DNA from: Membranipora membranacea
Taxonomy: Eukaryota; Bryozoa; Gymnolaemata; Cheilostomatida; Membraniporidae
Direction of reading: 5' to 3'
NCBI GenBank assembly: GCA_914767715.1
Contig: OU612068.1
Span: 33,046,001-33,110,000, forward strand
Length of the DNA stretch: 64,000 nucleotides
The notes beneath the pieces are model-generated. The model searched no databases, was not told the DNA's origin, and worked only from the letters and a program-made list of their open reading frames with translations. Positions 1 through 22,753 of the stretch are shown piece by piece; positions within the stretch are counted from its first letter, which is position 1, and each line of letters begins with the position of its first letter. Made by a program: the position numbers and the translations under genes.

Positions 1-801
1 GCAAAGAACTTAAAAGCAGGAAAAACTCTCAGTGATTGAGTTAATTATATGTTTAGAAATGAAATATGTCGGATAAAAAGTTACTTGTTACCCCACTTAT
101 CACTCACGCTATAATATATGTATGGTGTCAATAAATTATTTTTGCAGTGAAGTGAAGACATTAATGTGTAGATTAATAACTTTGTGCCACAAATTGAAAC
201 CATTTGTACTTTTGGATTAAAGAATGTTGTATGTCAGACTCCTTTTTAATGTGTTTACAATTTTCATATCAAAAGTACACGGGATGTGATTTAATTTAGC
301 TGACTTGAAAATTTCTAGCAACCAATTTCACTCTGCTATCCTATTTCGATTGTAACAGCATTTTATGCCTCATTTCTTAAAAAAAAGAAGATTTTGGCTG
401 GCCCCAAAGAGGACCACAAGGTGACCCAACATCCTCTGATCCTAAATGTGTGAGGACATAAATTACATCACAGAGTGCTCAGCGAGCTGCCAATTACTGA
501 ATAAGGTGCCAATGAACCATTGTCAGTCGACATTGATAATAGCCAATACCCGTAATAATGCACAACTCCCAACACAATGAAATTGTGTTTGATAGAATTA
601 CTCAAAGAAAAGACTTTGTTGGTGATTGGTTTTTCATTAAAAAAATCCAGACTAGAATGGATAAACTTGTTTCATGGCAGTCCCTTGTGAATTGTCTAAG
701 TTTTGTTTGTTCTTATTGAAAGGAGAGTAGGCCTGCTAAGGTAATCATCACAATTATTGATAATATAAAACTTTTGGTAAACTCCTTCTATTGCTTTACA
801 G
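1..801. other. non-coding stretch upstream of first recognised exon
   Basis: No coding exon is supported here. The first exon of the short-chain dehydrogenase at 802 begins in phase 1, so it needs an upstream exon with the glycine-rich cofactor motif. I could not find that motif in these bases, so it probably lies before the window or in a short exon I missed. The stretch is AT-rich. Confidence 0.5.
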
Positions 802-2052
802 GTCAAGCTTATGCGATTCAATTGGCCAAGACAGGCTTCAACATAGTTCTGATCAGCAGAAGTCTAGTTAAACTTAAAAGAGTTCAGAGTGAGATAATGG
901 CAGATAACAATGTCAAGGTGAAGGTCGTGGTGGCTGATTACAGCGAAGCTGACATGTATGAGAGAATCAGCAAGGAGATCGACGGACTTGACATTGGTGT
1001 GTTGGTGAACAATGTTGGCATGTGTCCTCAGCCTGGTCTGCTACACCTGATGGATGAACCGTGAGTATCTTAGCTAGAGTTGTATGGGATTGAAAGCACC
1101 AATCAGCATTGTTGGTTACTCTGGTTTGGCTGACAGAGTTTGCAAAGCATGAAAACAAAAAAAAGCAACATAGATTATTTTCTTGTCTGCATAGATTTTA
1201 ATCCAGACGTACAAACTTAACCTAGATATTCTATTTTGCAGTATAAAGACACATCAGAACTTGCTCAATGTAAACTGCCTATCGATGACAGAGATGTGTG
1301 TACTTGTTATGCCTCTTATGGCCAAGAAGAACAAAGGAGTCATAGTCAACATATCATCCGTCCTGCATCAAGGTGGTCCTATACAATTCGGCTACTCAGC
1401 ATCAAAGGCATATGTCTCTCGGCTCTCTTTGAACCTGTCACAAGCTTACAGCCAAACAGGTGAATGACTTCAGTATATTTTTTTGTTTAAAAATGCCAAG
1501 AAAGGGCATAATTCTTACAAACGGTCATTTCAAATACTAGGAACGCACATCTAGTTAATCCTTGGCATTTACTTCGTCATTTCCTAGAGTGGAAGTTTTC
1601 TCTCAGCAACCAGCCTATGACTGTACAGAATCTTATGTAAACTCTAAATATGATCTGAACTTCCAGATTTTCCAACTTTAATGTAGGGGGTAGATAACCA
1701 AGTTGAAGCAACTAATCTGCATTTGATCTGTTCCTCTACTGTTTTCACAGGCGTTTATGTCATGCCAGTATTGTGTCACATATTTATACTTCCCACTGTT
1801 TTAGGTATCATTGTACAAGTATTGGAGTCAGGATTTGTGAGGACTCCTCTATCGAATGTGCTGAATGCTAATTTACCCAGATTATCGCCTCTTGGGATCT
1901 ACCTGATACTTTTTCAGGTGCCAGTCGAGTCGTATGTCAAATCTGCTATCAACACCATCGGTTGGTCTAACCGGTGCAATGGTCATCTGAAACATCTGAT
2001 TCTTGACTCTGGTATTTTTATGCATGGACTACTCACTATACTTTCTACATGA
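802..2052 (+). CDS. HSD17B12-like very-long-chain 3-oxoacyl-CoA reductase, 5'-incomplete
   Basis: This is a short-chain dehydrogenase/reductase, closest to the 17-beta-hydroxysteroid dehydrogenase 12 group. That group reduces 3-ketoacyl-CoA in fatty-acid elongation at the endoplasmic reticulum. Three exons are clear: 802-1060, 1242-1459 and 1805-2052, with matching phases (1, 2, 1) and a TGA stop. The first gives a Rossmann segment with VLISRS and the family motif IGVLVNNVGM. The second carries the catalytic serine in VNISS and the Y-x-x-x-K pair in YSASKAYV. The third has ESGFVRTPLS and a YVKSAINTIG tail typical of the family. The N-terminal anchor and the T-G-x-x-x-G-I-G loop are missing from the window. 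The C-terminus, ending LLTILST, is shorter than in vertebrate homologs, and I see no dilysine retrieval signal. A related SDR such as HSDL1 is possible, but it is less likely because the catalytic tyrosine is intact. Confidence 0.85.
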
Positions 2053-2456
2053 CACTGGTGCTTACTTAACCGATATCGTAACTGGTGGTATTAGCTTTGC
2101 AAATTTATCTCACCCTCATCATGCAGGCATAAAAAACATTGTCTCAGTAAAAATGCCAGAGCATGGAGGACCAATGGTTACTGATCTCAGTATAATCTGT
2201 GATCAAGAGTAGCCTGCTCCTGAGCAGCTCTGTTTTGTATTGTGATATCTGAACACTGTTAAGCAGTTGAGGGTAAAATGTCATCACACAAATCATCACA
2301 TTAACTATAGCAACCCAAAATTTAATTCCTGGAAGGTTCCTGTATATCACAAATCGGAAGCCATCAGCTACAGGTGAGCTCATAGTACTTTTTTATGACA
2401 TGACAATATACTTTTTGATTGATATTTATTCTAGGGCGATGCTGTTTTATAATGCA

Positions 2457-2462
2457 AATAAA
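2457..2462 (+). terminator. poly(A) signal AATAAA
   Basis: An AATAAA hexamer lies about 400 bases after the stop of the dehydrogenase gene. It is the first canonical signal I noticed downstream. Position is the only evidence. Confidence 0.4.
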
Positions 2463-2814
2463 TGAACCCTGATCGAAATGCAACTGCTGGTGTTAATTAT
2501 TAGTATTTACTATTTGTTTGTATTGAATGAGAATATAGAGGATCATAGACCAGACAATTTGTTTCCTCCAAGTCTCTCTGTCTTGCGTAATATATTACAG
2601 TGAGATACGCAGAGTTTGTCTGCAAGGTATCTTTCTTGATGTCGCCATTTAGTGTACTTTAATTTCACTCCTTGGTTTATCACCCCAGGCTGTTGAGTTG
2701 GGAGAGAGACATGTGTTTATGGGGTCATACCAATTCAAGATATATGTTCATCACCAATTACACTAGCCTGTCAACTCAGATCAAGATCAGACTCAGATCA
2801 GTTGACAACGGAGG

Positions 2815-2936
2815 CATGGGCCCCTGGGACTTACATGTCTTTACTTTGCCAATGTCCACTATCAACCACTCAAAATGGTTGATGGTTGATAGTGGACATT
2901 GGCAAAGTAAAGACATGTAAGTCCCAGGGGCCCATG
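2815..2936. mobile_element. palindromic MITE / foldback element, copy 1
   Basis: Two perfectly complementary 54-base arms (2815-2868 and 2883-2936) surround a 14-base spacer. The ends read CATGGGCCCC and GGGGCCCATG. A second copy with 50-base arms sits at 43658-43762, and partial copies lie near 42729 and 42397. No coding capacity. Repetition plus perfect inverted symmetry suggests a non-autonomous foldback DNA element. I see no clear target-site duplication at this copy. Confidence 0.8.
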
Positions 2937-4486
2937 AATGGAGGGGGGCAGATCCGACAGAGCTTGTCAAATCACAAGTTGTCTGTCCTTTATTTCCAAT
3001 GCAGACAATGACCAACAACCAATCAAATGGCTTGGGCTGCAGAAATGACCAATCAGAGTAGTGTTGTTAATCAACAACAATTCCAGTACAGATTGTTTCA
3101 TTAATAGCATAGATAAGATCTGAAGCTCAATTCTGAGAGACAATGGCAATATTGATACATAGGATTCAATAGGTTTTAATGACAGCCATTTACAATAGAT
3201 AACCATAGAAATAAGAACCTGGTATTGTTTATTGTGTGTACACATTAGTTGCAATCGCAACAGATAAACCAGTCTTTACACCATTCATTCTAAATATTGT
3301 TACACCCTGACGTGACTGACATATTTTAATTGAAATAATTTTTGTATAGCAACCCACTGTAGGCATATCCCATAGGTAACCATCAATGGACCATTGCATG
3401 AGTAACTGGGGTTTCCCTCAGACTGTATCTCATCATATGCAGGCATAAACATACTTTGCCTGTGTCCATGATCAACCAACCAGCCTGCAAAATAATTCAG
3501 TCAGTTTGGTAGTGTAGGGTTCATTTATAACATGAGCTCCTTGATAATCAAAGGGTGTGTTGATATCCACCTGGGTCTGATGCTTTTTTTGTGCGATGAT
3601 CTCAGCCGCTAGTCATAAAAACTGTCTCCTAATATTATCTCAAGACTGCCTCACAACAATGAAATCCCCTCATTGCTCACAATAAGTCTAATTTGCGTTC
3701 GCGTTTACCTGTCGCGAGCAGCTAGTCATTTTATCCATACCGAACGGTCATTGATTGTGAACACAGACAATGTATGTCTTCTTTGCAAAAACAAAGAATG
3801 TCTATGGATTGTTTGGGGTCCCCATAATATAAGATATGGTAAATGCCATCGGAGCTCTTGACTGGACATACTACGCATACTGCAGAAGGAGGAATGAGGA
3901 GTAACATCTGATAACAAATGGTCTAAATAAGAACAATACATCTTTGAATAAGGCCAAGTAATGCGACATAATTGAAGGTTGGCTTTTTATTGGCATGGTT
4001 GAAGGTTGGCTTTTTGTTCCATGACAGTAATGTTCATAGGTATTTTGTGACTTGCAAATGTGCGAAGGATGAAGTTAAGTTGAATTAATAGTTTCAACAT
4101 TATATTCTGTGTTTGGCGCTTCACTCGTCTTCTACTCATTAATCAGTTTTCAAACAATGTGATGACAGCTTCAAAAATTGATACAATTAGTAATGGAACC
4201 TTTGTATTCTTCTTTTACCAAAGGAAGGCACGGACTGGCTGTCTTGAATGTATAAGAAAAGTCTGCCTAGGCTAATCTACACATTTTACACTCAATCGAG
4301 TTGTGTTCTTCTTCATGGCTTTTTTACTTCATCCTTTGATAGATTCCGAATGAAAAACGACCCCCAGTAGGATCAGGTCCCCCTTTCCTTCAGGTTACTT
4401 TGTTAAATTCAGAGGTTCAGAGTTTTATGTATATTTAAACTGCTTTCATCACCTTTTAGATTCATTCTTTTATAGCTATACTAAGG
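2937..4486. other. intergenic, no gene recognised
   Basis: This is AT-rich DNA between the dehydrogenase and the NUDT6-like gene. The short open frames lack family similarity and plausible splice structure. A degenerate stretch near 3450-3480 (ACTTTGCCTGTGTCC followed by ATGATCAACC) resembles one arm of the 2815 element. The promoter of the next gene should lie at the right end, but I see no strong core motif. Confidence 0.5.
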
Positions 4487-7400
4487 ATGAACGGAACGGT
4501 AATTTTGAGGGGAGTGAGGTGTCACAACTACAGACAGAACAGATTAATATCGAAGCTCTGCCGATCATTATTTATAAAAATCATTGCAGCTCCTTGCATC
4601 ACACAGGGTTATATCTGCGTGAACCCAATCAGACAGACAAGCTTAAGATGTACTATGATCTCTCATGCTAAAAGGATGTGTTCTCATTCGTATCCATCTG
4701 ACGCCAAACAAATATTTCTAGTAGAAAAAGACAGGTAGCAGAATTAATCACTCTTACTATACGTTGCTGTAATGAGCTGTTTCTTACTGCAAAGTATAAA
4801 CCACTTTTGAATTGATGGGATTAAATGACAAATCGCAGAGTTCCTTATTTTGAAATGATGTGTAATCTGTAACATTCTCCTGGCAAGCAAGAAGCCATAA
4901 GAGCTGCAATATTCTGATACCATAGAAATGATTTCGTATATTGGAGGGATAAAGACGAGACAGTTGGATGAAGTCAAACCATTTTAGTTTCTATTTCCAC
5001 TTTCCAGGTGCTGTTGTGTCTAAGATTTATCATTTTTCTGTTGTTTACTGTTTTAGATATGATTGTGTGTTGCTGAATCTTGGAGAACCCGAGCACCAAT
5101 GTGCAGATGAACATTTTTACCAAATTTTGAAAGGTACTACTGTGAGAGAGGGTTAATGAGTTAAATGAGTTCTTTGCCAAATACATAAATAGTTGTTAAA
5201 CTATGGTTGATGTTCTTAATCAGACTCACTTAGGCACTTTTTAATTACATCATCAGAAAAGACTCAGTTGATTGAGATATTGCTTCACCAACAGGAGCTA
5301 CCAAATAGTTCACCTTTACATATCAGGTATGAGTATGACTCTGCCGCTGCTATGTATATAAATCCAACTGAATCACTCCATATACTTACAGCATCTGTGC
5401 ACTCTTGGAGGGAGAGCGGCATTAGAACAGTTACTGTGAAAGTACCTTCAAAATTATCATACCATATACCACAAATAATTAAGGTTGGTATTTTATTCTG
5501 TAGTTAACTGTCCAGATTATCAACAACAAAATGTTTTTCATCATTGTAGCAGATCATCAATGAAAACATAATTAAATGAGTAGGAGCAATCAAATTGACT
5601 TAGTTACAAAACCCACTAATTCATTGGTAGCATTATGCCTGATCTCACCTTTGAAATCCTCGTAGCCTGTGCTGTTATATCTTAGTAATATAGTTGTTGA
5701 TGTTGAGTATAGCCTTAGTTTAGTTTTATCTGTAGCAAGGGGTCTGACGTCACACTTCTTAACGCCATTATTTATCTCAATTGCGCAAATTTGGACTTGC
5801 CTCTAACTGATTTTTGACTCGGTGAAAACTATGCTATGCTATGATATATGGTGACGTGTGCTTATTATGGTATTGCAGTTGGGTTTTGACTTTCATCATG
5901 CCAAGTCAGAATATGTATTGATGCAGCAGTGGTTGAGTAAGACGGGGAAAAATAATTTTCCTTCATATGCAAACCATTCTGTCGGTGAGTAGATGAGTTG
6001 ACTGTATGATATTTTACTGGGACAGCTGTCCTAATAACAAAGTCTATGGCTTGGGTCATGCTCCATGGTATTGACAGTCTGCAGAACAGCAGAGCTCAGC
6101 TTAAGATATGCCGATTTAATTGCTCGCTCTAACCTTCGCTCTATTTAGTAGTACAGTGCAGTTCACTTAATTCAAACCTCTGGGGACCACATAAATTTGT
6201 TCTAATTAAGCAAAGTTTGAATTAAGTGACATTAGAATGCATTGAAATGTGGCTGAAGGGACCAATTTTCCTTGTCTGAATTAACAGGAATTTTGAATTA
6301 TTAAGTTTGCTTACAGCTTACATTGTATTAGTCATCTAGGTTGCGCTGCCAAATATTTTAATTGATGATTTTTAATAGGCGTATCCGGATTTGTTGTAAA
6401 TGACGAAGGGAAAGTACTGGCCATAAAGGAGAGATTTGCTGATCGGCCGCTGTGGAAGCTTCCAGGAGGCCAGGCAGACACCGGTGAGTTATCTCTCCTG
6501 TTAGTAGTAATATTATACCTACCAGTACCAGGTGGTGTGCTGATTTACTATATACATACCAGAGGAGAAAGAAGAGTGAACATAAAGCTCATGCTGCCGG
6601 TAGATCTAAGTGTCACAGAGGCTGTCATTCTCTAACTTCCTTTTAAAATCTGATCAAGTTTGGTATTTTCTGGGTGTCTAAAGTAAGAGAACTCAAGGCA
6701 CAGTATATATGGATAACTTGTATTCTCAGTTACAAAAGACCCCTACAAATTTAATAAATTCTGTACCTAGTCCGACAGCCCTTCTCCCTCCCTTCCCAGC
6801 AGCCACTGAACCCTGTATGAGATGTTTTTTTTACTTTTTTTAAGGAGAGGAATTGGCAGTAACAGCACAGCGAGAAGTTTTTGAGGAAACAGGAATACAT
6901 TGCGAGTTTGTTGGAGTTCTAGCTTGTAGACATTCACATCACTTTAGATACGGAAACTCAGACTTGTATTATGCCTGCCTTATGAAAGCTACCTCAACGG
7001 ACATTGACAAATGCACTCAGGAAGTACTCGATGCTAGATGGCTCTCGGTAATTTCTAAAAATTCTTTTTTGGACACTTTATTGCCATCTACATCATTTCT
7101 AATTGAGATGTTGTCCACAAAATGCTAAAAAAAGAGCAAAAAAATTAAAAATAAAGAAAATAAGATTAAACATAGATTACATTGTGTACTGCACGGAATT
7201 GATATGTTATTCTTTGTTATTGAATGGTTACACTTGATGATTGGCGGGCACCACGTGATTTCTGCATCATCTGAAGACTTTTGGCTTGAGTCCTAAAACT
7301 TTCAGACCCCCTGTTAGCGTGAATCATTGTGAGTATTCACACAAAGATTTGACAGTGCTCACCTAGTTTTGCTCTGTGCCACCAATAACACTTCTATTAC

Positions 7401-7558
7401 AGCTAGAAGAGTACAGTGCAGAACTTCACCCGCTCAACCAGTTTATCCTAAACACGTATCTGGAGTATAAGAAAACAGGGAGACTTATGGTTGAGCATAA
7501 AGTAAGGAATGCCTACAACAACAATACTTATTCTGTCTATAGCACTGATAAGCTATGA
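4487..7558 (+). CDS. NUDT6-like Nudix hydrolase, complete
   Basis: Seven exons join in frame to 363 residues: 4487-4734, 5057-5141, 5295-5483, 5879-5984, 6379-6483, 6845-7047 and 7403-7558. Every phase matches and the stop is TGA. The Nudix box is complete: G-x5-E-x7-REVFEETGI, starting at GGQADTGEE and split between exons five and six. It binds the divalent metal used to cleave nucleoside diphosphate-linked substrates. The upstream segment LGFDFHHAKSEY and the block before it match the N-terminal domain of NUDT6 (the GFG or FGF2-antisense protein), as does the length (human about 316). The first 80 residues are rich in Arg, Lys and Ser with few acidic residues, which would fit a mitochondrial targeting region. 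The start is the only Met that joins the second exon in phase. The biological substrate of this family is not settled. Confidence 0.85.
6152..6235. repeat. terminal-repeat-like fragment in NUDT6-like intron
   Basis: The stretch starts TA then CAGTGCAGTTCACTTAATTC and contains AATTCAAAC and, inverted, TTTGAATTAAGTGA. This layout resembles ends of pogo/Tigger-type Tc1-mariner elements with a TA target site. It lies in the intron between exons four and five. No transposase is present. The assignment rests on resemblance only. Confidence 0.4.
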
Positions 7559-7877
7559 TAAGTTTCTATCGCCAAGAAATCTTACTACAATGTATATTGT
7601 TTTTACTATTCAGCATACTTGGTGTGTTCCTGTGTGCTTGTTTCAATACTCTGACATGTGTGATAAAAAGAAAGATTTGGGGTATCTTAAATTTTTCTCA
7701 AGATCCTATTGGATTTATTTTCATAAAACTGTTTCGTTCAATATTTTTAGCAGTCATATCGTTTTGCTTACAAAAAAACTTATTACACTGAATGCAAACC
7801 CGGAATCATCAGAAGTAATTTATATTTATTTTTTAATTGTTCAATAATAGTTGGAGAATATGGTGTCTCTCAAACTC

Positions 7878-7899
7878 TGATTTGATTTGATTTGATTTG
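7878..7899. repeat. (TGATT)n microsatellite at 3' end of LINE remnant
   Basis: About four copies of a five-base unit. Relative to the reverse-transcriptase remnant on the minus strand, this lies just past the 3' end, where CR1/L2-type elements usually carry short tandem tails. It is therefore probably the tail of that insertion. Confidence 0.55.
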
Positions 7900-7975
7900 T
7901 ATTCATTCAATCATCATGACAGATGGTACAGAATGCGAGCGATGGTATGGCATAGTAAAAACAACACACTAAAAA

Positions 7976-8555
7976 TTATTTATATACTAGACCGTTGTCA
8001 TGATAGGTCATGAAAAAATTAAAAAAGCCTTTTCTCCGCCTTTCAGTCCTGCAGAGTTTTGGCCGAAAAATTTGTATAGCTCGAGAGGATGTTCTGGAAT
8101 TCTTGTTGAAAAGTAGTTCACTAAAAAGAGGATGTGATTCATTATTCACTATACGCAGAAAATGTGAATAAGAGATATCAAAAAGAAAATCACAGAGTTT
8201 TGGGATGCCTAAGACTGATAATCTATGATCGTATTCTAAATCTGGAAAAATTATCTTCAGAGCTGCTCTTTGTATTTTCTCAAGTCTGTCGCGGTTATGT
8301 TCGCCTAGCAAGGAATACCAGGCCGGAGCAGCATAGCTAAGCTTCGAGCGTATGTTGCTCAAATAAAAAGCTTTTAAGCCATCACTGTTTAGTCCAATTG
8401 TCTTTAGTTTCCTCATTAAAAATAATCTTGAGCTACAAGCTGATACTAAAGAGTCTATATGTTTGTTAAAAAACAACTTATTATCAATAAAAACCCCTAA
8501 AAATTTTGTGAATGAATTTGAAGAGAAAAAATTATCACTCTTTTTATCTGAGCAT
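7976..8555 (-). pseudogene. non-LTR retrotransposon reverse transcriptase, C-terminal remnant
   Basis: One open minus-strand frame gives the end of a LINE-type reverse transcriptase. It begins around FTKFLGVFIDNKL (the conserved F/Y-L-G-V-x-I-D block after the catalytic core). It continues through an IRSKLSYAAPAWYSLL segment and ends at a stop at 7976. The catalytic YxDD region and everything 5' of it are missing, as expected for a 5'-truncated copy. With the short tandem tail at 7878 it looks like a CR1/L2-group insertion. It cannot be active alone. Confidence 0.75.
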
Positions 8556-9759
8556 CATACAATGATAGGAACCCTATCAAGCAAATCATAAAATATAAGG
8601 ATAATAAGGATACTCAGGTTTTCATCTTGTCATCCTTGTCTTCTCTTGACAAAAGATGAGGCAACTCTTGAGTGATGAAAGCAGATCTCATGAAGGTTCC
8701 AAATTATTTATGCTTCAGAAATAAATTTGAACAGGACTGCGATACTATTTTCATTAGGATAGCTCTCAAGTAGTGATTACTACAATTGTACGATGCAGTA
8801 TTTTTACAACCACTCTATAAATTTGTTGATTGGCCTAGTCAATGGACACATCATAGATAAAACAACCATGTTTTGTCTATTAGTCAGTACTGATTCTGTA
8901 GCCTAGCTAGGATTTCTATTACAAATTCCTCCTCGCACAGGTTCATGTGTTTGTAGTGTCTTTGGGCGTGTCCCATGGCATGTACTGATGTCAATTTGGT
9001 AAGGATACTATGTTGCTTAACTTAAAGCTTTATTTATGATATTATGGGAAAAATTTCCAAATATTGTACATAATGATTACAATAATATAAATCTATAAGT
9101 GACCAAACTAAAATACACTGATGTAAAAACAATTACTGAAAATATACATTCACGCAATTTCGGATATTTATAAAGATAGAAAAATTATTGTGAGCTGAAC
9201 AATCATCACCTGAAGATGTTGGTGCCAGTAAGATACCGGGTCCAATGTAACACAAATATTACATGATATGTAATTAAAACTTAAAACACATTCTCAATAT
9301 TGAGTTTATACCTACTGATCTATAGACAACAATAATAAATACACATTTGTTTATATATATACATATATCCTAATCAAGTCATATATGAGCTCTATTATGA
9401 GCTCATTCCAACATACACATAATTATGTAGTAACAACAAAATTCTCCTCGCCTGCCCTTGTGCTGTGCAAATAAGAGCTGGGTCTTATCAGAGAAAGTAA
9501 AAATGTTTTTAATGTTTATGTATTTAAGGTTCATTTTCATACACTGCTGTATGTTCACTTTTCTTCCGTCGATACAAAAAAACTAAGACAGCCAGCACTA
9601 TGTTATAACAAAATATATCTACATGCGCAAACTGGAACCAAACACATCACCAGTTAATACGGGATATTTGCTTGAAAATCATTCTTTTAATTTTATACAC
9701 CAGCTTGGTTCAATAAATTATGACAAAGTAATTCTTGAAAGTACAATGGCAATAATAGA
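8556..9759. other. intergenic and probable 3' UTR of SLC6 gene
   Basis: No coding exon is supported. The right part is probably the 3' untranslated region of the minus-strand transporter. A minus-strand AATAAA (TTTATT on the given strand near 9028) could end its transcript about 730 bases after the stop. The rest is AT-rich single-copy sequence. Confidence 0.4.
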
Positions 9760-20174
<10,415 letters not shown>

Positions 20175-21652
20175 ATTATCTGTCTGTGCGGCTCTTTCTC
20201 CTCATGCAGAGATAAGTGAATGTGGTGTACAAGCCGCAGCTCAGCCGATATTTGACTGAATCTGCGAGGCCTGCTCCGCGGCCTCAAGTGATTTCTGTGT
20301 GCCTGTCCTGATGACGATGTTTAGAACCCAGAAGCTCATAACAATATCAATAGCTCCATCAAAGTAGGAAATAATGATTTAACTCTCCAAAATCTGCATA
20401 AATATAGCACAATTATACTTAGCCTACTGCCTTTTGTTTTTCTCTGATATTGATCACACCTAAGTTTTGATCTGTTTGTCGCACATACATAAAGTACCTT
20501 TTTTAAAACAGCAATGTGCTGTCGTTAAATGTCAATATTGCACTGATAGAGCGTTCTCAAACTCTCATTCCACTCGATATTACAATATTTGTAATGGACG
20601 TGTAATCTAGCGTACAACACGACCACTGATGATTTGGTATAGAGTTGCTCTGAAAGACAGCAAACTTAATAGATATTGAATTTGCATGATGATGGTTCCA
20701 GGGCACTATATAATTTATGTGAGAGGGGTGATGAATGAACCCAGCCTCTCACTGATCATAATTTGTAGTGGTGATCTCTGTAATGTTTGATGAGCAGTGT
20801 TGAAGGAAACATATACCAGTAACTGGAGACATGGCGATAATTATTATGTGTCACAAGCATCAAAATTTTCGCGGCTTTGAGCAGAATTCATGGGAATTTT
20901 AGTTCAAGTTGTTTACTCTTTTTTGTTACTTTAATTACAAGTGACATGATTAAATCAGTCGAGTACATTCCATGTATGCCCCCATGTCGCCTGTCACAAT
21001 ATGATACAGTGGAGTGAACTTAGATAACCAATTTACATTACATTACAATTTACACTACATGTGACAAACAAGAGTGAATTAAACATGTTAGGATATATCA
21101 TTACTACTTATCAAAGGCATGGCAAAGACATACTTTTTGTCGAGCTTTTTTTATCCAATACAAAAAGATAAAATTCAAGAAAAAATGACTAAGTCAAGAT
21201 GATCTGATCCCTCCAGGAAAGAAAATCTGCCGTAAAAGAAAATCCCTCATCCCTTCAGGAAGATTTTTGCCCTAAACCATTTAAATAAGAATAATAAAAT
21301 GGGTATACAGGACTACAATGAAAACCCCTCAACCCTAGTACCCCAAATTTCAAAAAGAATAAAAAAAAATTAAGTAGGCCTACACCACCGAAATGTTTGG
21401 TTGAATTAGCTAGACTATTGCATTTTATTGCTATTTTCAACCAATCCCATGTCACCGACTAAGTTATTACTTATGGGACCTTGAATTTGATGCCACATCC
21501 TGAAAATGAATGTGCTAACATAATGAAGTATTCTTTCAACAGATATAAAACCTTTTCATAAACATAAGCTCATGTCATGGGTATGAAACCTACATTAGCA
21601 GTTATCTTTCCTACAGCTAAGGGAGGACAACACCGCTACCTTACAAATAACA
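20175..21652. other. intergenic between divergent SLC6 and small-protein genes
   Basis: The SLC6 gene leaves to the left and the small predicted gene to the right, so this interval should hold both promoters. A TATAAA lies at about 21543, some 110 bases before the small gene's start codon. Near 21006 a CAGTGGAGTGAACTTAGATA stretch resembles a Tc1-mariner-type end. No other coding exon is convincing. Confidence 0.4.
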
Positions 21653-22600
21653 ATGTCTAAATCAGGAGGAGCTGAAGATTGTAAATTGTATACGCATGCA
21701 GGTGACAGTTTCCTTAAGATTCCATGAAGTCAGGTTGCAACACAGCAAACAAGGCCAAAGGATAGCTGATTATTGCAGCAAATCTTTGCCCTGTAGGATT
21801 ATTAAGCGGCGCAAAAAGATTTGACCATTTTTAGTGTCTCCAGATTTTACAGGTAAGATTATTGGTCATTCCTAAAGTGATATAGAATATAATGTATAGT
21901 ATTATATATTGATAAAAGATCCGTGACACAATTTGAACGAATTCACTGCTCTCACATATCACCGAAAAATAGTAACTGTTCCACATATAAACATACTTCA
22001 GAACTACCTTCCTTCCATTATAACTATAAACATCACATTAACTCAAATATTGTTTTCCTTTTAACTTCATCATCTGGCAGTGGTAGCGGAGGGGTAGTTA
22101 GAGGGGGAGAGGGAGGGAGAGGGATTCTCAATGTCTCAAATGGATCTTGACCGATATAAACTGTTATAGCTGTTATATATGCATAATATATTTAAATGGA
22201 TATATACATAAGCGTTGGTAATTAGTATAGAGTGCAGCTGATAAAGATATGCTCACAGTCACAGCTAAGTAATATAATTATAAGGTATCATGGTACGGAA
22301 CAGGTCAAGTTACCCATTCATTGCACATTGCCACTTAATACTCATTGAAATGCTTTAGATTATTCATTAGATATTATATTCTGTTTACATAATAGAATAT
22401 AAGACATATCAGATCAATCCAGCGAGCAACGTCAACAGAAATATCAACTTTGGTCTGAGAAGTTTACTGAATCACTCAAAACCATATCGAACAAATTTCT
22501 GAATGGTGAAGAAAGTGAAGTAAAATATATTGTGGCACCTGTAGCTGGTCTTATGTACAGCATCTTCAAGTCTCAAATACTACAGATGGCTGAACAATAG
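21653..22600 (+). CDS. predicted 78-residue protein, not recognised
   Basis: I infer two exons, 21653-21701 and 22413-22600, joined in phase 1 (79 codons with TAG). The second exon follows a TATCAG acceptor and is open for 62 codons with protein-like composition (KYQLWSEKFTESLK, then VKYIVAPVAGLMYSIF). The start ATG has an A at -3 and begins MSKSGGAEDCKLYTHA. The frame is also open upstream to a CTACAG acceptor at 21616. A longer protein with more 5' exons is therefore possible. No signal peptide. The stretch VAPVAGLMYSIF is mildly hydrophobic. It ends only 153 bases before the start of the MOLO1-like gene on the same strand. I do not recognise a family. Confidence 0.45.
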
Positions 22601-22753
22601 TGTCACATGCTACATAATCGGGATCAATAATAATGGAGTCACAAGCAATCAGGAAACTATTACAAATTAACAAACATCAATAATACCATACAACTGTAAC
22701 AAACCAAGCTTATATATCAGGCATAGTAAAGGATTTCACATTGCGCCATCATC

